Source of the DNA: Dactylosporangium fulvum
GTDB taxonomy: Bacteria; Actinomycetota; Actinomycetes; Mycobacteriales; Micromonosporaceae
Assembly (NCBI RefSeq): GCF_025137375.1
Contig: NZ_CP073720.1
Location: 8,146,501-8,210,500 of the forward strand
Reading direction: 5' to 3'
Length of the DNA stretch: 64,000 bases
Below are positions 18,157 to 26,922 of this stretch, piece by piece (the stretch's first letter is position 1; each line of letters opens with the position of its first letter). The notes beneath the pieces were generated by a model, which did not search any database, had not been told where the DNA came from, and saw only the letters and a list, made by a program, of their open reading frames with translations. A program made the position numbers and the translations under genes.

Positions 18157-18944
18157 GCACCGGCCGCCAGCGTGAACTCCGCGTAGGGCACCGTCCACAC
18201 GACCTCGTGGCCGACACGGTGGCCGGTGTGGCCGTCCTCGCCGTATGCGGTGCCGTGGTCGCTGCACATGATGACGCGGCACGGCCGGCCGCGGGACGAC
18301 ACGAGCGTGAACAGCGCCGGCAGGTGCCGGTCGACGTGTTCGAGCGCGGCGGCGTGCGACTCGATGCTGTCGTCCTCGGCGCCCGGCAGGTAGTGCCGGT
18401 TGGGCTGGTGCAGGGCGGCGACGTTGACGAACGTGAACAGCGGCCCGTCACCGGGCAGCACGGCCTTGAGCCGGTCGAGCTGTGCCTCGAAACAGCCGGG
18501 GTTGGTGACCCCGAAGTCGCTGGTCCAGTGCGCCTCGTCGAACAGGCCGGGCAGGACGCCGCCCTGCGGCGAGGTCATCGCGAAGAACCCGACACCGCCG
18601 ATGCAGATGGTGTGGTAGCCGGCGGCGCGGAGCGCCGTGACCACGTCGGGCGCGTCGAAGACCCAGGTGTCGGGGCCGACGGTCGTGCTGCCGGGGAACC
18701 GCGCGGCGAACGGCCGGTCGTGCGGGCCCGGCGTGACCGGCGTGGGCAGGAACCCGCCGAAGAACGCGTGGTGTGCCGCGTAGGTGAAGGAGGCCGGCGT
18801 GTGCCGCCGCTCCCACCGCCCGCCGGGCAGTGCCCGGGCGAGATTGGGCGTGCGCCCTGCCGCGAGCAGGTCGGCGGCGACGTCGTAGCGCAGTGTGTCG
18901 AGGGTGACGAAGAGCAGGTCGTGGCTGCCGATCAGGGACCTCAT
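18150..18944 (-). CDS. STM4013-family hydrolase (alkaline phosphatase/sulfatase fold)
   Basis: A 264-aa protein of the alkaline phosphatase superfamily. The N-terminal strand ends in FVTLDTLRYD with Asp16 and Thr17 in the metal/nucleophile positions, and the C-terminal metal site CSDHG (Asp229, His230) with more His residues in EDGHTGHRVGHE is present. Such enzymes hydrolyse or transfer phosphate or sulfate esters. It is shorter than typical sulfatases. ATG overlaps with the upstream gene (ATGA at 18944-18941). No signal peptide, so cytoplasmic. Confidence 0.82.
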   Translation of the reverse strand: MRSLIGSHDLLFVTLDTLRYDVAADLLAAGRTPNLARALPGGRWERRHTPASFTYAAHHAFFGGFLPTPVTPGPHDRPFAARFPGSTTVGPDTWVFDAPDVVTALRAAGYHTICIGGVGFFAMTSPQGGVLPGLFDEAHWTSDFGVTNPGCFEAQLDRLKAVLPGDGPLFTFVNVAALHQPNRHYLPGAEDDSIESHAAALEHVDRHLPALFTLVSSRGRPCRVIMCSDHGTAYGEDGHTGHRVGHEVVWTVPYAEFTLAAGAW

Positions 18945-19981
18945 CGCGCCACCGCCCCGGTGAGCGCCGCGATCTCGGCGGCATACGTGTCGCGACCGTC
19001 GACGAGCACCCCGGGCAGCAGGTCGCCGAACGCGTTGACCTCGGCGACGGCGTGGGCGGTATACCGCGGCCCGAACATCAGGTCGACGCCGACGTGGAGA
19101 CTGCCGGGGAAGCAGGCGGCGGCCCGCTCGCAGGTGCGCATGGCGGCAGCCCAGCGCTCCTCCCCCGCCGCGGCGCGGACGGCGGCCAGGTCACCGCGGG
19201 CGTTGCCCAGGTGGAGGTTGGTCATCGGTGAGCGGCTCGACCGCACGACCACGTGGCTCGCCCGGCCGGCGATGACCACGACCCGCAGGTCGAAGAGCCG
19301 TCCGTCGTGCCCGGCCTTCGGGAACCAGCGCTCGATGTGCAGCCCGTCGCGGCCGAGCCGGTCGACGATCTCCGCCACGGTCGTCTCGTCGGTGTAGTGC
19401 CGGACGCGCAGCTCGTTGAACAGGCGGCCGTCGTCGAGGACCGCGGAGCTGTACGCACTGATCCTCCCCCGCCCGAACGCCAGCGCGACGACCCCGGACG
19501 CGGAGCTGCCGTGGGCCGGCTTGACGAACACCCGCGGCCAGCCGTGCGCCCGGATGCGCTCGTAGGCGTCGTCGGGCCCGACGGTGAACGCCGCCGGCAC
19601 CGGCACGCCGTGCGCGGCGAGCAGCGCGTGGCAGCGCCGCTTGTCGAACAGGACCTCAAGGTCGCCGACCGGGGTGAGCAGCGGCGCACCGCGCGCCTCG
19701 ACCCGCCGGGCGGCGGCGATCAGGCCGCGGTGCCAGGCGGCGAGCCCGACGATCTCCCCGTGCTCCGCAGGCTCGGCCGCGCCGCGCAGCAGCCGGTCGA
19801 CCTCGGCGTCCTCGCCGGGCGACTCGAGCCGCACCAGCGTGCCCGGGTCGACGGTGAAGTCACCGGCGCAGACCTCGCGCCAGTCGACGACCGCCGGCGT
19901 GTCCAGTCCGGCGGCAACGGCCGCCTCCTGGAACAACCGCACCCGGCGGTGCCCTCGGATGCCGACGACGGTGAACGTCAT
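18941..19981 (-). CDS. STM4014-family ATP-grasp-like protein
   Basis: A 346-aa protein with an ATP-grasp layout: an N-terminal preATP-grasp-like part, the lysine and flexible loop RVFVKPAHGSSASG (Lys154), and the C-terminal Mg2+ site EVNAFGDLLPG. ATP-grasp enzymes activate a carboxylate as acyl phosphate and join it to an amine or thiol. This suggests the operon builds an amide-containing product. Start ATG 19981 forms an ATGA overlap with the STM4015-type stop. Confidence 0.78.
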   Translation of the reverse strand: MTFTVVGIRGHRRVRLFQEAAVAAGLDTPAVVDWREVCAGDFTVDPGTLVRLESPGEDAEVDRLLRGAAEPAEHGEIVGLAAWHRGLIAAARRVEARGAPLLTPVGDLEVLFDKRRCHALLAAHGVPVPAAFTVGPDDAYERIRAHGWPRVFVKPAHGSSASGVVALAFGRGRISAYSSAVLDDGRLFNELRVRHYTDETTVAEIVDRLGRDGLHIERWFPKAGHDGRLFDLRVVVIAGRASHVVVRSSRSPMTNLHLGNARGDLAAVRAAAGEERWAAAMRTCERAAACFPGSLHVGVDLMFGPRYTAHAVAEVNAFGDLLPGVLVDGRDTYAAEIAALTGAVAR

Positions 19982-20916
19982 TCCGACACCGACACGTAGC
20001 GATCGCTCGGGTCTTCGGCCTCCTGCTCGGCGGAGAGGTCGACGTCGACGCCCGGCAGCTCGGCGACGAGCCGCTCCCGCAGGTCCTCGGAGATGAAGTG
20101 GTGCGACAGGTCGAGCCGCCGCAGGTGTGTGAGCGGCTGGCCGAGCAGCAGCTCCTCCGCGCCGCGGTCGGACAGGATGCCCAGCGAGAGGTCGAGCTCC
20201 TCCAGCCGCGCCACCACCGGCGCGCCGGCGAGCGCCGCGGCGACCTGGTCGGCGATCTCGGCGTTGCGCAGGGCGAGGCGACGCAGGGACGGCAGCTCCG
20301 CGCCGCCCAGGATCGGCGCGAGGTCCTCGACGGTGATGTCGCCGCCGTATCCGCTGACGCCCAGCCACAGCTCCAGCGTCGTCAGCGCGGGGAACGAGGA
20401 GTCGCTGATGCCGCGCACGACGGTGGCGGGCAGACCGCCGGCCTCGATGCCCAGCTCCCGCAGCCGGCGGTGCCGGACCGGTGACAGCCGCAGCCCCTCG
20501 GAGCCGCGGATCCGCAGCACCTCGAGGCCCGGAAACGCCCCGAGCAGCGGGGCGACGTCACCGTGGTTGATCCACGAGATTTCGCACTCGTCGAACGTCA
20601 TCTCGCCGAGGAACAGCGCCCGCAGGTTGGGCAGCCGGTCGCGCACCGCGATGATCTGGTCCAGCGGCGGCGCCGTTTCATAGGCCGATCCCCACTGCCC
20701 GACGACCAACGCATGGACCGACTCCCCGCCCACCACGTCGAGCAGTCTGTCGAGCACGCTCACGAACACCTCGACGTCGTCCTCGTAGTCCGTCTCGATC
20801 CGCCACGCGACGGCGCTGCGTGGCGTGCCGGCCTCGTCGAGCTTGTCGACCACACCGGGCTCGAACTCGGTCACCGGCAGCCCGGCGAACGTCGTGATGT
20901 GCTCGCTGATCGTCAT
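19978..20916 (-). CDS. STM4015-family leucine-rich-repeat protein, first gene of the operon
   Basis: A 312-aa protein whose middle and end are leucine-rich repeats (LPNLRALFLGEM, FPGLEVLRIRGS, LPSLRRLALRNAEI, ARLEELDLSLGIL, LTHLRRLDLSHHF). It has no signal peptide or membrane segment, so it is probably a cytoplasmic binding scaffold. ATG 20916 (MTISEHITTFAGLPV) lies 7 nt after the -10 TAGGGT, so the whole five-gene operon is probably transcribed from a leaderless DNA-damage-type promoter. The four later genes all overlap and are translationally coupled. Confidence 0.82.
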   Translation of the reverse strand: MTISEHITTFAGLPVTEFEPGVVDKLDEAGTPRSAVAWRIETDYEDDVEVFVSVLDRLLDVVGGESVHALVVGQWGSAYETAPPLDQIIAVRDRLPNLRALFLGEMTFDECEISWINHGDVAPLLGAFPGLEVLRIRGSEGLRLSPVRHRRLRELGIEAGGLPATVVRGISDSSFPALTTLELWLGVSGYGGDITVEDLAPILGGAELPSLRRLALRNAEIADQVAAALAGAPVVARLEELDLSLGILSDRGAEELLLGQPLTHLRRLDLSHHFISEDLRERLVAELPGVDVDLSAEQEAEDPSDRYVSVSE

Positions 20917-20923
20917 GGGCCGG

Positions 20924-20946
20924 ACCCTAGCAGCCGCCACCGACAA
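20924..20946 (-). promoter_or_regulatory. RecA-NDp/PafBC-type promoter of the STM4015-4011 operon
   Basis: On the minus strand TTGTCGGTG (20946-20938) and TAGGGT (20929-20924) are separated so that TTGTCG-N11-TAGGGT results. This is an essentially perfect match to the remembered actinobacterial consensus TTGTCRGTG-N8-TAnnnT. The start codon of the first gene lies 7 nt downstream. Confidence 0.75.
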
Positions 20947-20995
20947 TTCCGGGCGACCGCGGCGGGAGCGGAATGCCGTCCTCTACGCTTGCCCG

Positions 20996-21289
20996 ATGGT
21001 GTTGGAAGTTGCGCTCATCGACGTCCTCGAAGGCCGCGAGGACGAGTTCGCCGCCGCCTACCGCAAGGGGCACGAGATCCTCGCGAGCACGCCCGGTTGC
21101 CGCTCGGTGCGGATGACCCGCGGCGTCGAGACGGCGAACCGGTTCGTGCTGCTGGTGGAGTGGGACTCGATCGAGGCGCACCTCGACAACTTCCGCGCGA
21201 CCGAGCGCTTCACGCAGTGGCGGGCACTGCTCGGCCCGTTCTTCGACGGCGCGCCGCGCGTCGAGCACTTCACCGACGTGACGCCCTAG
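20996..21289 (+). CDS. Antibiotic biosynthesis monooxygenase (ABM) domain protein
   Basis: A 97-aa single-domain ferredoxin-like protein: VLEVALIDVLEGREDEF at the N-terminus and SVRMTRGVETANRFVLLVEW in the middle match the ABM pattern. Members are small dimeric oxygenases, haem-degrading enzymes or stress proteins of unknown role. TACGCT sits 6 nt before ATG 20996, suggesting a leaderless message. Divergent from the STM operon; the shared 79-bp interval could couple their expression, but its promoter lacks the damage motif. Confidence 0.78.
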   Translation: MVLEVALIDVLEGREDEFAAAYRKGHEILASTPGCRSVRMTRGVETANRFVLLVEWDSIEAHLDNFRATERFTQWRALLGPFFDGAPRVEHFTDVTP

Positions 21290-22248
21290 TCGCCCGGCTT
21301 CTTGAAGACCGTGAAGTCCAGGAAGGTCGAGTAGACCTGCCCGGCCACGACGAGGTCGCCGCCGCGCGGGGTGAACCACGCGTAGCGGCCCTCGTTCGTG
21401 TAGACGCACACCCGTAAGCCGGGCACCAGCGCGGCGAGCACCACCTGGTTGACCCACTGCTCCGCGGGCATGGCCGCGCAGCCGGCGAAGGACGGGGTCT
21501 CCGGCGAGGTCCAGACCCCGAGCTTGGCGGCGCTGCCGGCGGACAGCCCGACGGCGGCGGCCGTCACGTCACCGCCGGTGGTCGACTTGGTGCCGGTGTC
21601 GAAGTCGAACGCCTCGTCGGGCTGACCGAGCAGCACCGTGAGCCGGACGGTGCCCACCCGCAGCACGTCGGTGCTGCCCTCCGGGATCGGGCCGCTGACC
21701 ACGCCACCCGGGCCGGCCGAGCCGCTCACCGCGGGCAACGCCGAGCCGCTGGGGTCGAGGCTCGGCGAGCCGGTGATGCCGCCGCTGTGGTCCGGGCCGG
21801 CCGATGCGCCGCTCTTCCCGTCGACGGTGGGCGTGGTGACCGCCGCGGGCGCACGGGAGGGCTCCGTCGTGCCGGCGTCGCGCGTGGAGGAGGTGCCGCG
21901 GGTCGCCAGCACCCCACCGGCGGCCGCGATCACCAGCACGACCAGTCCGACGACGAGCGCGACGACCCGTCCCTTCCGGGACGGTCGGCCGTCACTCGTC
22001 GCCTCCTGGGCCGGTTCCTCCTCATTTTTCGTGTCCTCCGCCGCCGGCTCGGGCACCGATTCCCGCTCCGGCGCGGCCGGCTGCCGGGGCACGATCGCGT
22101 AGGCCGACGTGGGCCAACCGGAGCCGCCGTCGAGCGGGGAGTCGGACATCCAGCCACGCCGGCTGCGGGGCCGCGGCGGCGACCCGTTCACCTGGTCGTG
22201 GCTGTGCTCCGTCGGTGGATCCTGCCGTGGGGAGTGTCCCGGCTCCAT
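21286..22248 (-). CDS. Single-pass membrane protein with extracytoplasmic domain, unknown function
   Basis: A 320-aa protein: a disordered acidic/proline-rich cytoplasmic N-terminus, one transmembrane helix at ~94-115, a Ser/Thr/Gly/Pro-rich linker, and a C-terminal ~130-residue globular domain with two Cys (FAGCAAMP, LRVCVYTNEGRYAWF) that may form a disulphide. The layout is common for actinobacterial cell-envelope proteins. AAGGA lies 8 nt upstream of ATG 22248; ATG 22149 is an alternative. Convergent with the ABM gene, with a 4-bp overlap of the ends. Confidence 0.65.
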   Translation of the reverse strand: MEPGHSPRQDPPTEHSHDQVNGSPPRPRSRRGWMSDSPLDGGSGWPTSAYAIVPRQPAAPERESVPEPAAEDTKNEEEPAQEATSDGRPSRKGRVVALVVGLVVLVIAAAGGVLATRGTSSTRDAGTTEPSRAPAAVTTPTVDGKSGASAGPDHSGGITGSPSLDPSGSALPAVSGSAGPGGVVSGPIPEGSTDVLRVGTVRLTVLLGQPDEAFDFDTGTKSTTGGDVTAAAVGLSAGSAAKLGVWTSPETPSFAGCAAMPAEQWVNQVVLAALVPGLRVCVYTNEGRYAWFTPRGGDLVVAGQVYSTFLDFTVFKKPGD

Positions 22249-22367
22249 GCAGCGCGTCCTTCTGATCCCGGCGTTGGTGCTGTTGCCCGGCAGAGTATCC
22301 CCGACCGGCCAGCGGACGCACCACGGCAGAAAGCCAGGACGCGCCGTCGCACGGCGCTGTTTGTCGG

Positions 22368-22616
22368 CTATCTGGCCAGCATCTGCGCGACCGCGGTGGC
22401 ACCGGACGCGGTGTACCACCCGCTGACCGCGAGCACGCCGAGCACTGCCGCGGCCGCGAGGATGCCCATGGCCTCGCTCGTCCACTGCCACGCTGTGCGC
22501 ACACGCCGGTGCCGTGCGTGACGCATCGATCGGCGGCCGTCCTGATCCACGGCCACCGCAATAAGCTCGCGACGCTCCAGGCCCGGCCGGCCCAGACCGT
22601 GTCGCCCGACTGTCAT
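22368..22616 (-). CDS. Small single-pass membrane protein (82 aa)
   Basis: An 82-aa protein with an Arg-rich N-terminal half (RRSMRHARHRRVRTAW) and one hydrophobic helix at ~50-72. GGGGGG sits 5 nt before ATG 22616 and a -10-like TATACC lies further upstream, divergent from coaE. Positive-inside rule predicts the N-terminus is cytoplasmic. Not recognised. Confidence 0.5.
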   Translation of the reverse strand: MTVGRHGLGRPGLERRELIAVAVDQDGRRSMRHARHRRVRTAWQWTSEAMGILAAAAVLGVLAVSGWYTASGATAVAQMLAR

Positions 22617-22736
22617 GATCGCCCCCCGCAATCGTTCCGCAGAGGGAAGGTATATTGACAATTCCGACATTCCGTGCGCACCGCGCCGGGTGGACCCGGC
22701 GGCAGGCCCGAATTCACCTTCCGGTGTGATGACCCT

Positions 22737-23327
22737 ATGAGGATGGTGGGACTGACCGGCGGCATCGGCGCCGGCAAGAGTGCCGTGGCGACCCGGCTCG
22801 CGGCGCTGGGCGCGGTGATCATCGACGCCGACCGCCTGGCCAGGGAGGTGGTCGCGCCGGGCTCGGCCGGGCTCGCCGAGGTCGTGGCCGCGTTCGGTGA
22901 AGGCGTGCTGTCCGCCGACGGCTCGCTGGACCGGGCAACACTCGCCCGGCTCGTCTTCAACGACGACGCCGCCCGTCACAAGCTGGAAGGGATAACCCAT
23001 CCACTGGTACGGGCAAGGACCGCCGAACTCGTCGCCGCCGCACCCGCCGACGCCGTGATCGTCAACGACGTCCCGCTGCTGGTCGAGAAGAACATGGCCG
23101 GGCTCTACGAGCTGGTCGTGATCGTGTTCGCCAGCCTGGAGACCCGGCTGGACCGGCTGACCCGGCTGCGCGGGATGCCGGAGGAGGACGCCCGGGCGCG
23201 GATCGCCAAACAGGCGACCGACGAGCAGCGCCGGGCGGTCGCCGACATCGAGATCTGGAACGACGGCACCCCGGAGGACCTGGACCGCGCGGTGGAGGCG
23301 GCCTGGCGACAGATCAACGCACGCTGA
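22737..23327 (+). CDS. coaE: Dephospho-CoA kinase
   Basis: A 196-aa P-loop kinase catalysing the last step of coenzyme A synthesis, phosphorylating the 3'-OH of dephospho-CoA. Walker A is GLTGGIGAGKS at the N-terminus; the CoA-binding DADRLAREVV and the lid RLTRLRGMPEEDARARIAKQ are present. Unlike mycobacterial CoaE it lacks the C-terminal GrpB-like domain. Start ATG 22737. The coaE-uvrB-rpsA-polA neighbourhood is conserved in actinobacteria. Confidence 0.95.
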   Translation: MRMVGLTGGIGAGKSAVATRLAALGAVIIDADRLAREVVAPGSAGLAEVVAAFGEGVLSADGSLDRATLARLVFNDDAARHKLEGITHPLVRARTAELVAAAPADAVIVNDVPLLVEKNMAGLYELVVIVFASLETRLDRLTRLRGMPEEDARARIAKQATDEQRRAVADIEIWNDGTPEDLDRAVEAAWRQINAR

Positions 23328-23362
23328 CGTCCGCCGACGATCAGGGCGCTCGCGGCGGCCGG

Positions 23363-23379
23363 TCGCGCGCTTCGCGCGA
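23363..23379. terminator. Short GC hairpin downstream of coaE
   Basis: TCGCGCG-CTT-CGCGCGA forms a 7-bp stem with a 3-nt loop 35 bp after the coaE stop. There is no T-run, as is common for actinobacterial terminators. The rest of the coaE-uvrB interval shows nothing else except the uvrB promoter. Confidence 0.35.
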
Positions 23380-23576
23380 TCCTGCACCGGTGCGCTCGGC
23401 CGGTCGTGACGGACCGGGGCAGCAACCGGGCGCCGGGAGGGCCAGCCGTGTGGTGGCGAGCCTGCTCTCCGGTCGGCCGCCGCGAGCGGCCTACGCGTCT
23501 ACGTTAGCCCGGTGATCTTCACCACACAATCGCCATGTTGAATACGATCCACCACCCAGGGCGAGGACCGCGAAAG

Positions 23577-23599
23577 TTGTCATACCCCACGCGTACGGT
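23577..23599 (+). promoter_or_regulatory. RecA-NDp/PafBC-type promoter of uvrB
   Basis: TTGTCA (23577-23582), 11-nt spacer starting TACCCC, TACGGT (23594-23599), then 7 nt to the uvrB ATG. The layout is that of the LexA-independent DNA-damage promoter. No SOS/LexA box was seen near it. Confidence 0.75.
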
Positions 23600-23606
23600 T
23601 GGGGGC

Positions 23607-25763
23607 ATGGCGCTCGACATCCCACGCTTGGACCGCCGATTCGAGGTGGTCAGCGACTACAAGCCCTCCGGCGACCAGCCCGCGGCGATCGAGGAGCTGG
23701 CGCGGCGTGTGCGGGCCGGCGACCGGCACATCGTGCTGCTCGGTGCGACCGGCACGGGCAAGAGCGCGACCACGGCATGGCTGGTGGAGCGGCTGCAGCG
23801 CCCGACGCTCGTGCTCGCACACAACAAGACCCTGGCCGCGCAGCTGGCCAAGGAGTTCCGCGACCTGATGCCGCACAACGCGGTCGAATACTTCGTCAGC
23901 TACTACGACTACTACCAGCCCGAGGCCTACATCCCGCAGACCGACACCTACATCGAGAAGGACTCCTCGATCAACGAGGAGGTCGAGCGGCTGCGGCACT
24001 CTGCCACGATGAGCCTGCTGACCAGACGGGACGTCATCGTGGTCGCGACCGTCTCGGCGATCTACGGTCTGGGCACCCCGGAGGAGTATCTCGACCGGGC
24101 GGCCAAGGTCAGCGTCGGCGAGGAGATCGACCGCGACAAGCTGCTGCGGCGGCTGGTCGACATCCAGTACACGCGGAACGACCTCGCCTTCAACCGCGGC
24201 ACGTTCCGGGTGCGCGGCGACACGCTGGAGATCATCCCGGCCTACGAGGAGCTGGCGATCCGCATCGAGTTCTTCGGCGACGAGATCGAGCGACTGGCCT
24301 ATCTGCATCCGCTCACCGGCGACGAGATCCGGCAGGCCGACTCGCTGCTGATCTTCCCCGCGACGCACTACGCCGCCGGGCCGGAGCGCATGGAGCGGGC
24401 GATCAACGCGATCGAGGCGGAGCTGGAGGGGCGGCTCGCCGAGCTGGAGCGCGAGGGCAAGCTGCTGGAGGCGCAGCGGCTGCGGATGCGCACCACATAT
24501 GACGTCGAGATGATGCGCCAGGTCGGGTTCTGCAACGGCATCGAGAACTATTCCCGGCACATCGACGGCCGGGAGGCCGGCAGCCCGCCGCACTGCCTGC
24601 TGGACTACTTCCCCGACGACTTCCTGACCGTCATCGACGAGTCACACGCGACGGTGCCGCAGATCGGCGGCATGTACGAAGGGGACGCCTCCCGGAAGCG
24701 GACGCTGGTCGAGCACGGGTTCCGGCTGCCGAGCGCCCAGGACAACCGGCCGCTGCGGTTCGACGAGTTCGAGGAGCGGGTCGGCCAGACGGTGTACCTG
24801 TCGGCGACCCCCGGGCCGTGGGAGCTGGGCCAGACGCAGGGCGAGTTCGTCGAGCAGGTGATCCGGCCGACCGGCCTCATCGATCCTGAGGTCGTGCTCA
24901 AGCCGACCAAGGGCCAGATCGACGACCTGATGCACGAGATCAAGCTGCGCACCGAACGCGACGAGCGGGTGCTGGTCACGACACTGACCAAGAAGATGGC
25001 CGAGGATCTCACCGACTATCTGCTGGAGCACGGCATCCGGGTGCGATACCTGCACTCGGAGGTCGACACGCTGCGGCGGGTGGAGCTGCTGCGCGAGCTG
25101 CGGCGCGGCGAGTTCGACGTGCTGGTCGGCATCAATCTGCTGCGGGAGGGTCTCGACCTGCCGGAGGTCAGCCTCGTGGCGATCCTCGACGCCGACAAGG
25201 AGGGCTTCCTGCGCTCGGGCACCAGTCTGATCCAGACGATCGGCCGCGCCGCGCGGAACGTGTCCGGCCAGGTGCACATGTATGCCGACAAGATGACCCC
25301 GTCGATGGCCCTGGCGATCGACGAGACGAACCGGCGGCGGGCGAAGCAGATGGCCTACAACAAGGCCAACGGCATCGACCCACAGCCGCTGCGCAAGAAG
25401 CTCGGCGACATCCTCGACGACATCTACCGCGAGGCCGAGGACACGGCCGGCGCCGTCAGCGGCCACGGGCCGGGCGGCGCGGTCACGGTGGGCGGCGGCC
25501 GTCAGATGAGCCGCGGGAAGTCGCCGGAGAACACCCGGGCCCGGCAGAAGGGCGGCGGCACCAAGGGCACAGCGGGCGGCGCCGTCACCCCGGCGCGGGC
25601 CGGCATGGCGAGGGCCGAGCTGGCGTCACTCATCCAGGACCTCAACGAGCAGATGCTGGGCGCCGCGCGCGAGCTCCAGTTCGAGCTGGCCGCCCGCCTC
25701 CGCGACGAGGTCGCCGAACTGAAGAAGGAACTCCGCGCCATGGACGTGGCCGGCGTGAAGTAA
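23607..25763 (+). CDS. uvrB: Excinuclease ABC subunit UvrB
   Basis: A 718-aa DNA-damage recognition helicase of nucleotide excision repair. Walker A GATGTGKS, the beta-hairpin YYDYYQPEAY that probes the helix, the DESH Walker B (VIDESHATV), SATPG and helicase motifs V/VI (LREGLDLP, QTIGRAARN) are intact. The UvrC-binding UVR coiled coil is at the C-terminus (ELQFELAARLRDEV). A Gly/Lys-rich linker makes it longer than the ~670-aa enterobacterial form. ATG 23607 gives the family N-terminus and a leaderless mRNA. Confidence 0.96.
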   Translation: MALDIPRLDRRFEVVSDYKPSGDQPAAIEELARRVRAGDRHIVLLGATGTGKSATTAWLVERLQRPTLVLAHNKTLAAQLAKEFRDLMPHNAVEYFVSYYDYYQPEAYIPQTDTYIEKDSSINEEVERLRHSATMSLLTRRDVIVVATVSAIYGLGTPEEYLDRAAKVSVGEEIDRDKLLRRLVDIQYTRNDLAFNRGTFRVRGDTLEIIPAYEELAIRIEFFGDEIERLAYLHPLTGDEIRQADSLLIFPATHYAAGPERMERAINAIEAELEGRLAELEREGKLLEAQRLRMRTTYDVEMMRQVGFCNGIENYSRHIDGREAGSPPHCLLDYFPDDFLTVIDESHATVPQIGGMYEGDASRKRTLVEHGFRLPSAQDNRPLRFDEFEERVGQTVYLSATPGPWELGQTQGEFVEQVIRPTGLIDPEVVLKPTKGQIDDLMHEIKLRTERDERVLVTTLTKKMAEDLTDYLLEHGIRVRYLHSEVDTLRRVELLRELRRGEFDVLVGINLLREGLDLPEVSLVAILDADKEGFLRSGTSLIQTIGRAARNVSGQVHMYADKMTPSMALAIDETNRRRAKQMAYNKANGIDPQPLRKKLGDILDDIYREAEDTAGAVSGHGPGGAVTVGGGRQMSRGKSPENTRARQKGGGTKGTAGGAVTPARAGMARAELASLIQDLNEQMLGAARELQFELAARLRDEVAELKKELRAMDVAGVK

Positions 25764-25770
25764 CCGGACA

Positions 25771-25802
25771 GCCCGGCGTCCCGTGCGCGCGGGACGCCGG
25801 GC
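25771..25802 (+). terminator. Strong hairpin terminator after uvrB
   Basis: GCCCGGCGTCCCG (25771-25783) and its perfect complement (25790-25802) enclose a 6-nt loop, 7 bp after the uvrB stop. There is no T-tract. Confidence 0.7.
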
Positions 25803-26048
25803 CAGGTCCGGTGCGGAGCGCTCCCTGTTTTGTCGTCCGGCCGTTCGCCCCTCGATCATCGGCGAGCCAGACGGCCCGCACTCCATCCGGTCCGGCTCCG
25901 CATCAACCGGGTTCGACGCCCGGCTCCTGAATCACTCGCCGGTTTCGCCCTGGGTCGGCGAGGCACACCTGGTTGGGGCATCAGGTCACAAGCCAGGCCC
26001 GGCCGTCTGACGAGCGACGGTCCGCCCCGACCTGGCAGGTCCACCCCG

Positions 26049-26145
26049 GTCCGAGCCGGTCCGAGCCGGTCCGAGCCGGTCCGAGCCCGAGCCGCTCCGA
26101 GCCCGAGCCGCTCCGAGCCCGAGCCGCTCCGAGCCCGAGCCGCCT
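26049..26145. repeat. Short tandem repeats (10-bp then 16-bp units)
   Basis: GGTCCGAGCC is repeated four times, then a related 16-bp unit CGAGCCGCTCCGAGCC about three times. The rest of 25803-26414 shows no gene or other feature. Confidence 0.75.
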
Positions 26146-26414
26146 AGACACGGCCCGGCTCGACACGGCCCGGCACACCAGACATGTCCGTCTCGGCACA
26201 ATATGCCCGGCCCGACGCGGGTTCTGGCACCGGCCCGACGCGGCAGGACGACGCGGCTGAGGGGACGCTGCCCGAATGGTGCTGCACGGGATGACGTGCT
26301 CTGACACGACTCAACGCCGAGACAACCTCGGCGCCGGATTCATACTTCGGCGCACCCGGCTCGGGCGAACCAAACCCCAGGCCGGGCGAACCAAGCCCGG
26401 CGACCAGTGGTCCA

Positions 26415-26643
26415 TGATCGAGGGAAACTTCGGGCTGCCCCGGAGCCTGTTGCGTAATTCGCTGGGACAGCGTTGGCGGCCCAACTACGCGCCGATCTTG
26501 GAGTTGTGGCGCCACGAACCTCCGAATTTGTCCGGATTTGTCAAGGACCACAACTCCAAGATCGGCGCGGTTGTCGGGGTTGACGCGCGAGGGATCCGAA
26601 TTACGCAACAGACTCCCCGACGACACGAAGTTTCCCTCGGTCA
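26415..26643. mobile_element. 229-bp MITE-like palindromic element, copy 1
   Basis: The ends are long imperfect inverted repeats (TGATCGAGGGAAACTTCG at the left, complemented at the right) that include GAGCCTGTTGCGTAATTCG at 26443-26461 and its complement near the right end. Inside is a perfect 21-bp inverted repeat with the core GATCTTGGAGTTGTGG (26489-26509 / 26548-26568). A second copy of the same 229-bp length lies inverted at 34054-34282. No transposase is encoded, so it would be non-autonomous. Mobility is inference. Confidence 0.65.
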
Positions 26644-26666
26644 TGAAGTCGGGTCTCGACGCCGCA

Positions 26667-26922
26667 GGATCGGCACGGCGCCAGGAGCGGAAGAGCCCCG
26701 CGGGATCGGCACCGCGCCGCGAACCGAAAGCCCGCGGATCGGGCCACCCACGTTGGGAACGAAAAAGCCACGGGATCGGCACCCGCGCCGCGAACGGAAG
26801 AGCCCACAGGATCGGCACGGCACCGGAAACCGAAAGAGCCCCGCGGGATCGGCACCCGCGCCGCGAACCGGATGAGCCCCGCGGGATCGGCACCCGCGCC
26901 GCGAACCGAAAGAGCCCCGCGG
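26667..26922. repeat. ~37-bp tandem repeat, seven degenerate copies
   Basis: GGATCGG(CAC) recurs at 26667, 26703, 26736, 26773, 26809, 26846 and 26884 (spacing 33-38). Units read roughly GGATCGGCACCCGCGCCGCG then AACCGAAAGAGCCCC. The last unit supplies the left arm of the rpsA terminator, so the array looks like a terminator half that multiplied. Confidence 0.8.

Noticed and set aside
22640..22736. A possible sixth damage-type promoter between the small membrane gene and coaE
   Set aside because: TGTCG and TATACC occur but the spacer is 10 nt and the -10 does not end in T; the match is too weak.
23480..23606. LexA/SOS box at uvrB
   Set aside because: No TCGAAC-N4-GTTCGA-like palindrome was seen; the promoter fits the LexA-independent class instead.
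26667..26922. Regularly spaced repeats that might suggest a CRISPR array
   Set aside because: Units are contiguous and degenerate with no unique spacers, and no cas gene is present; this is a tandem array.
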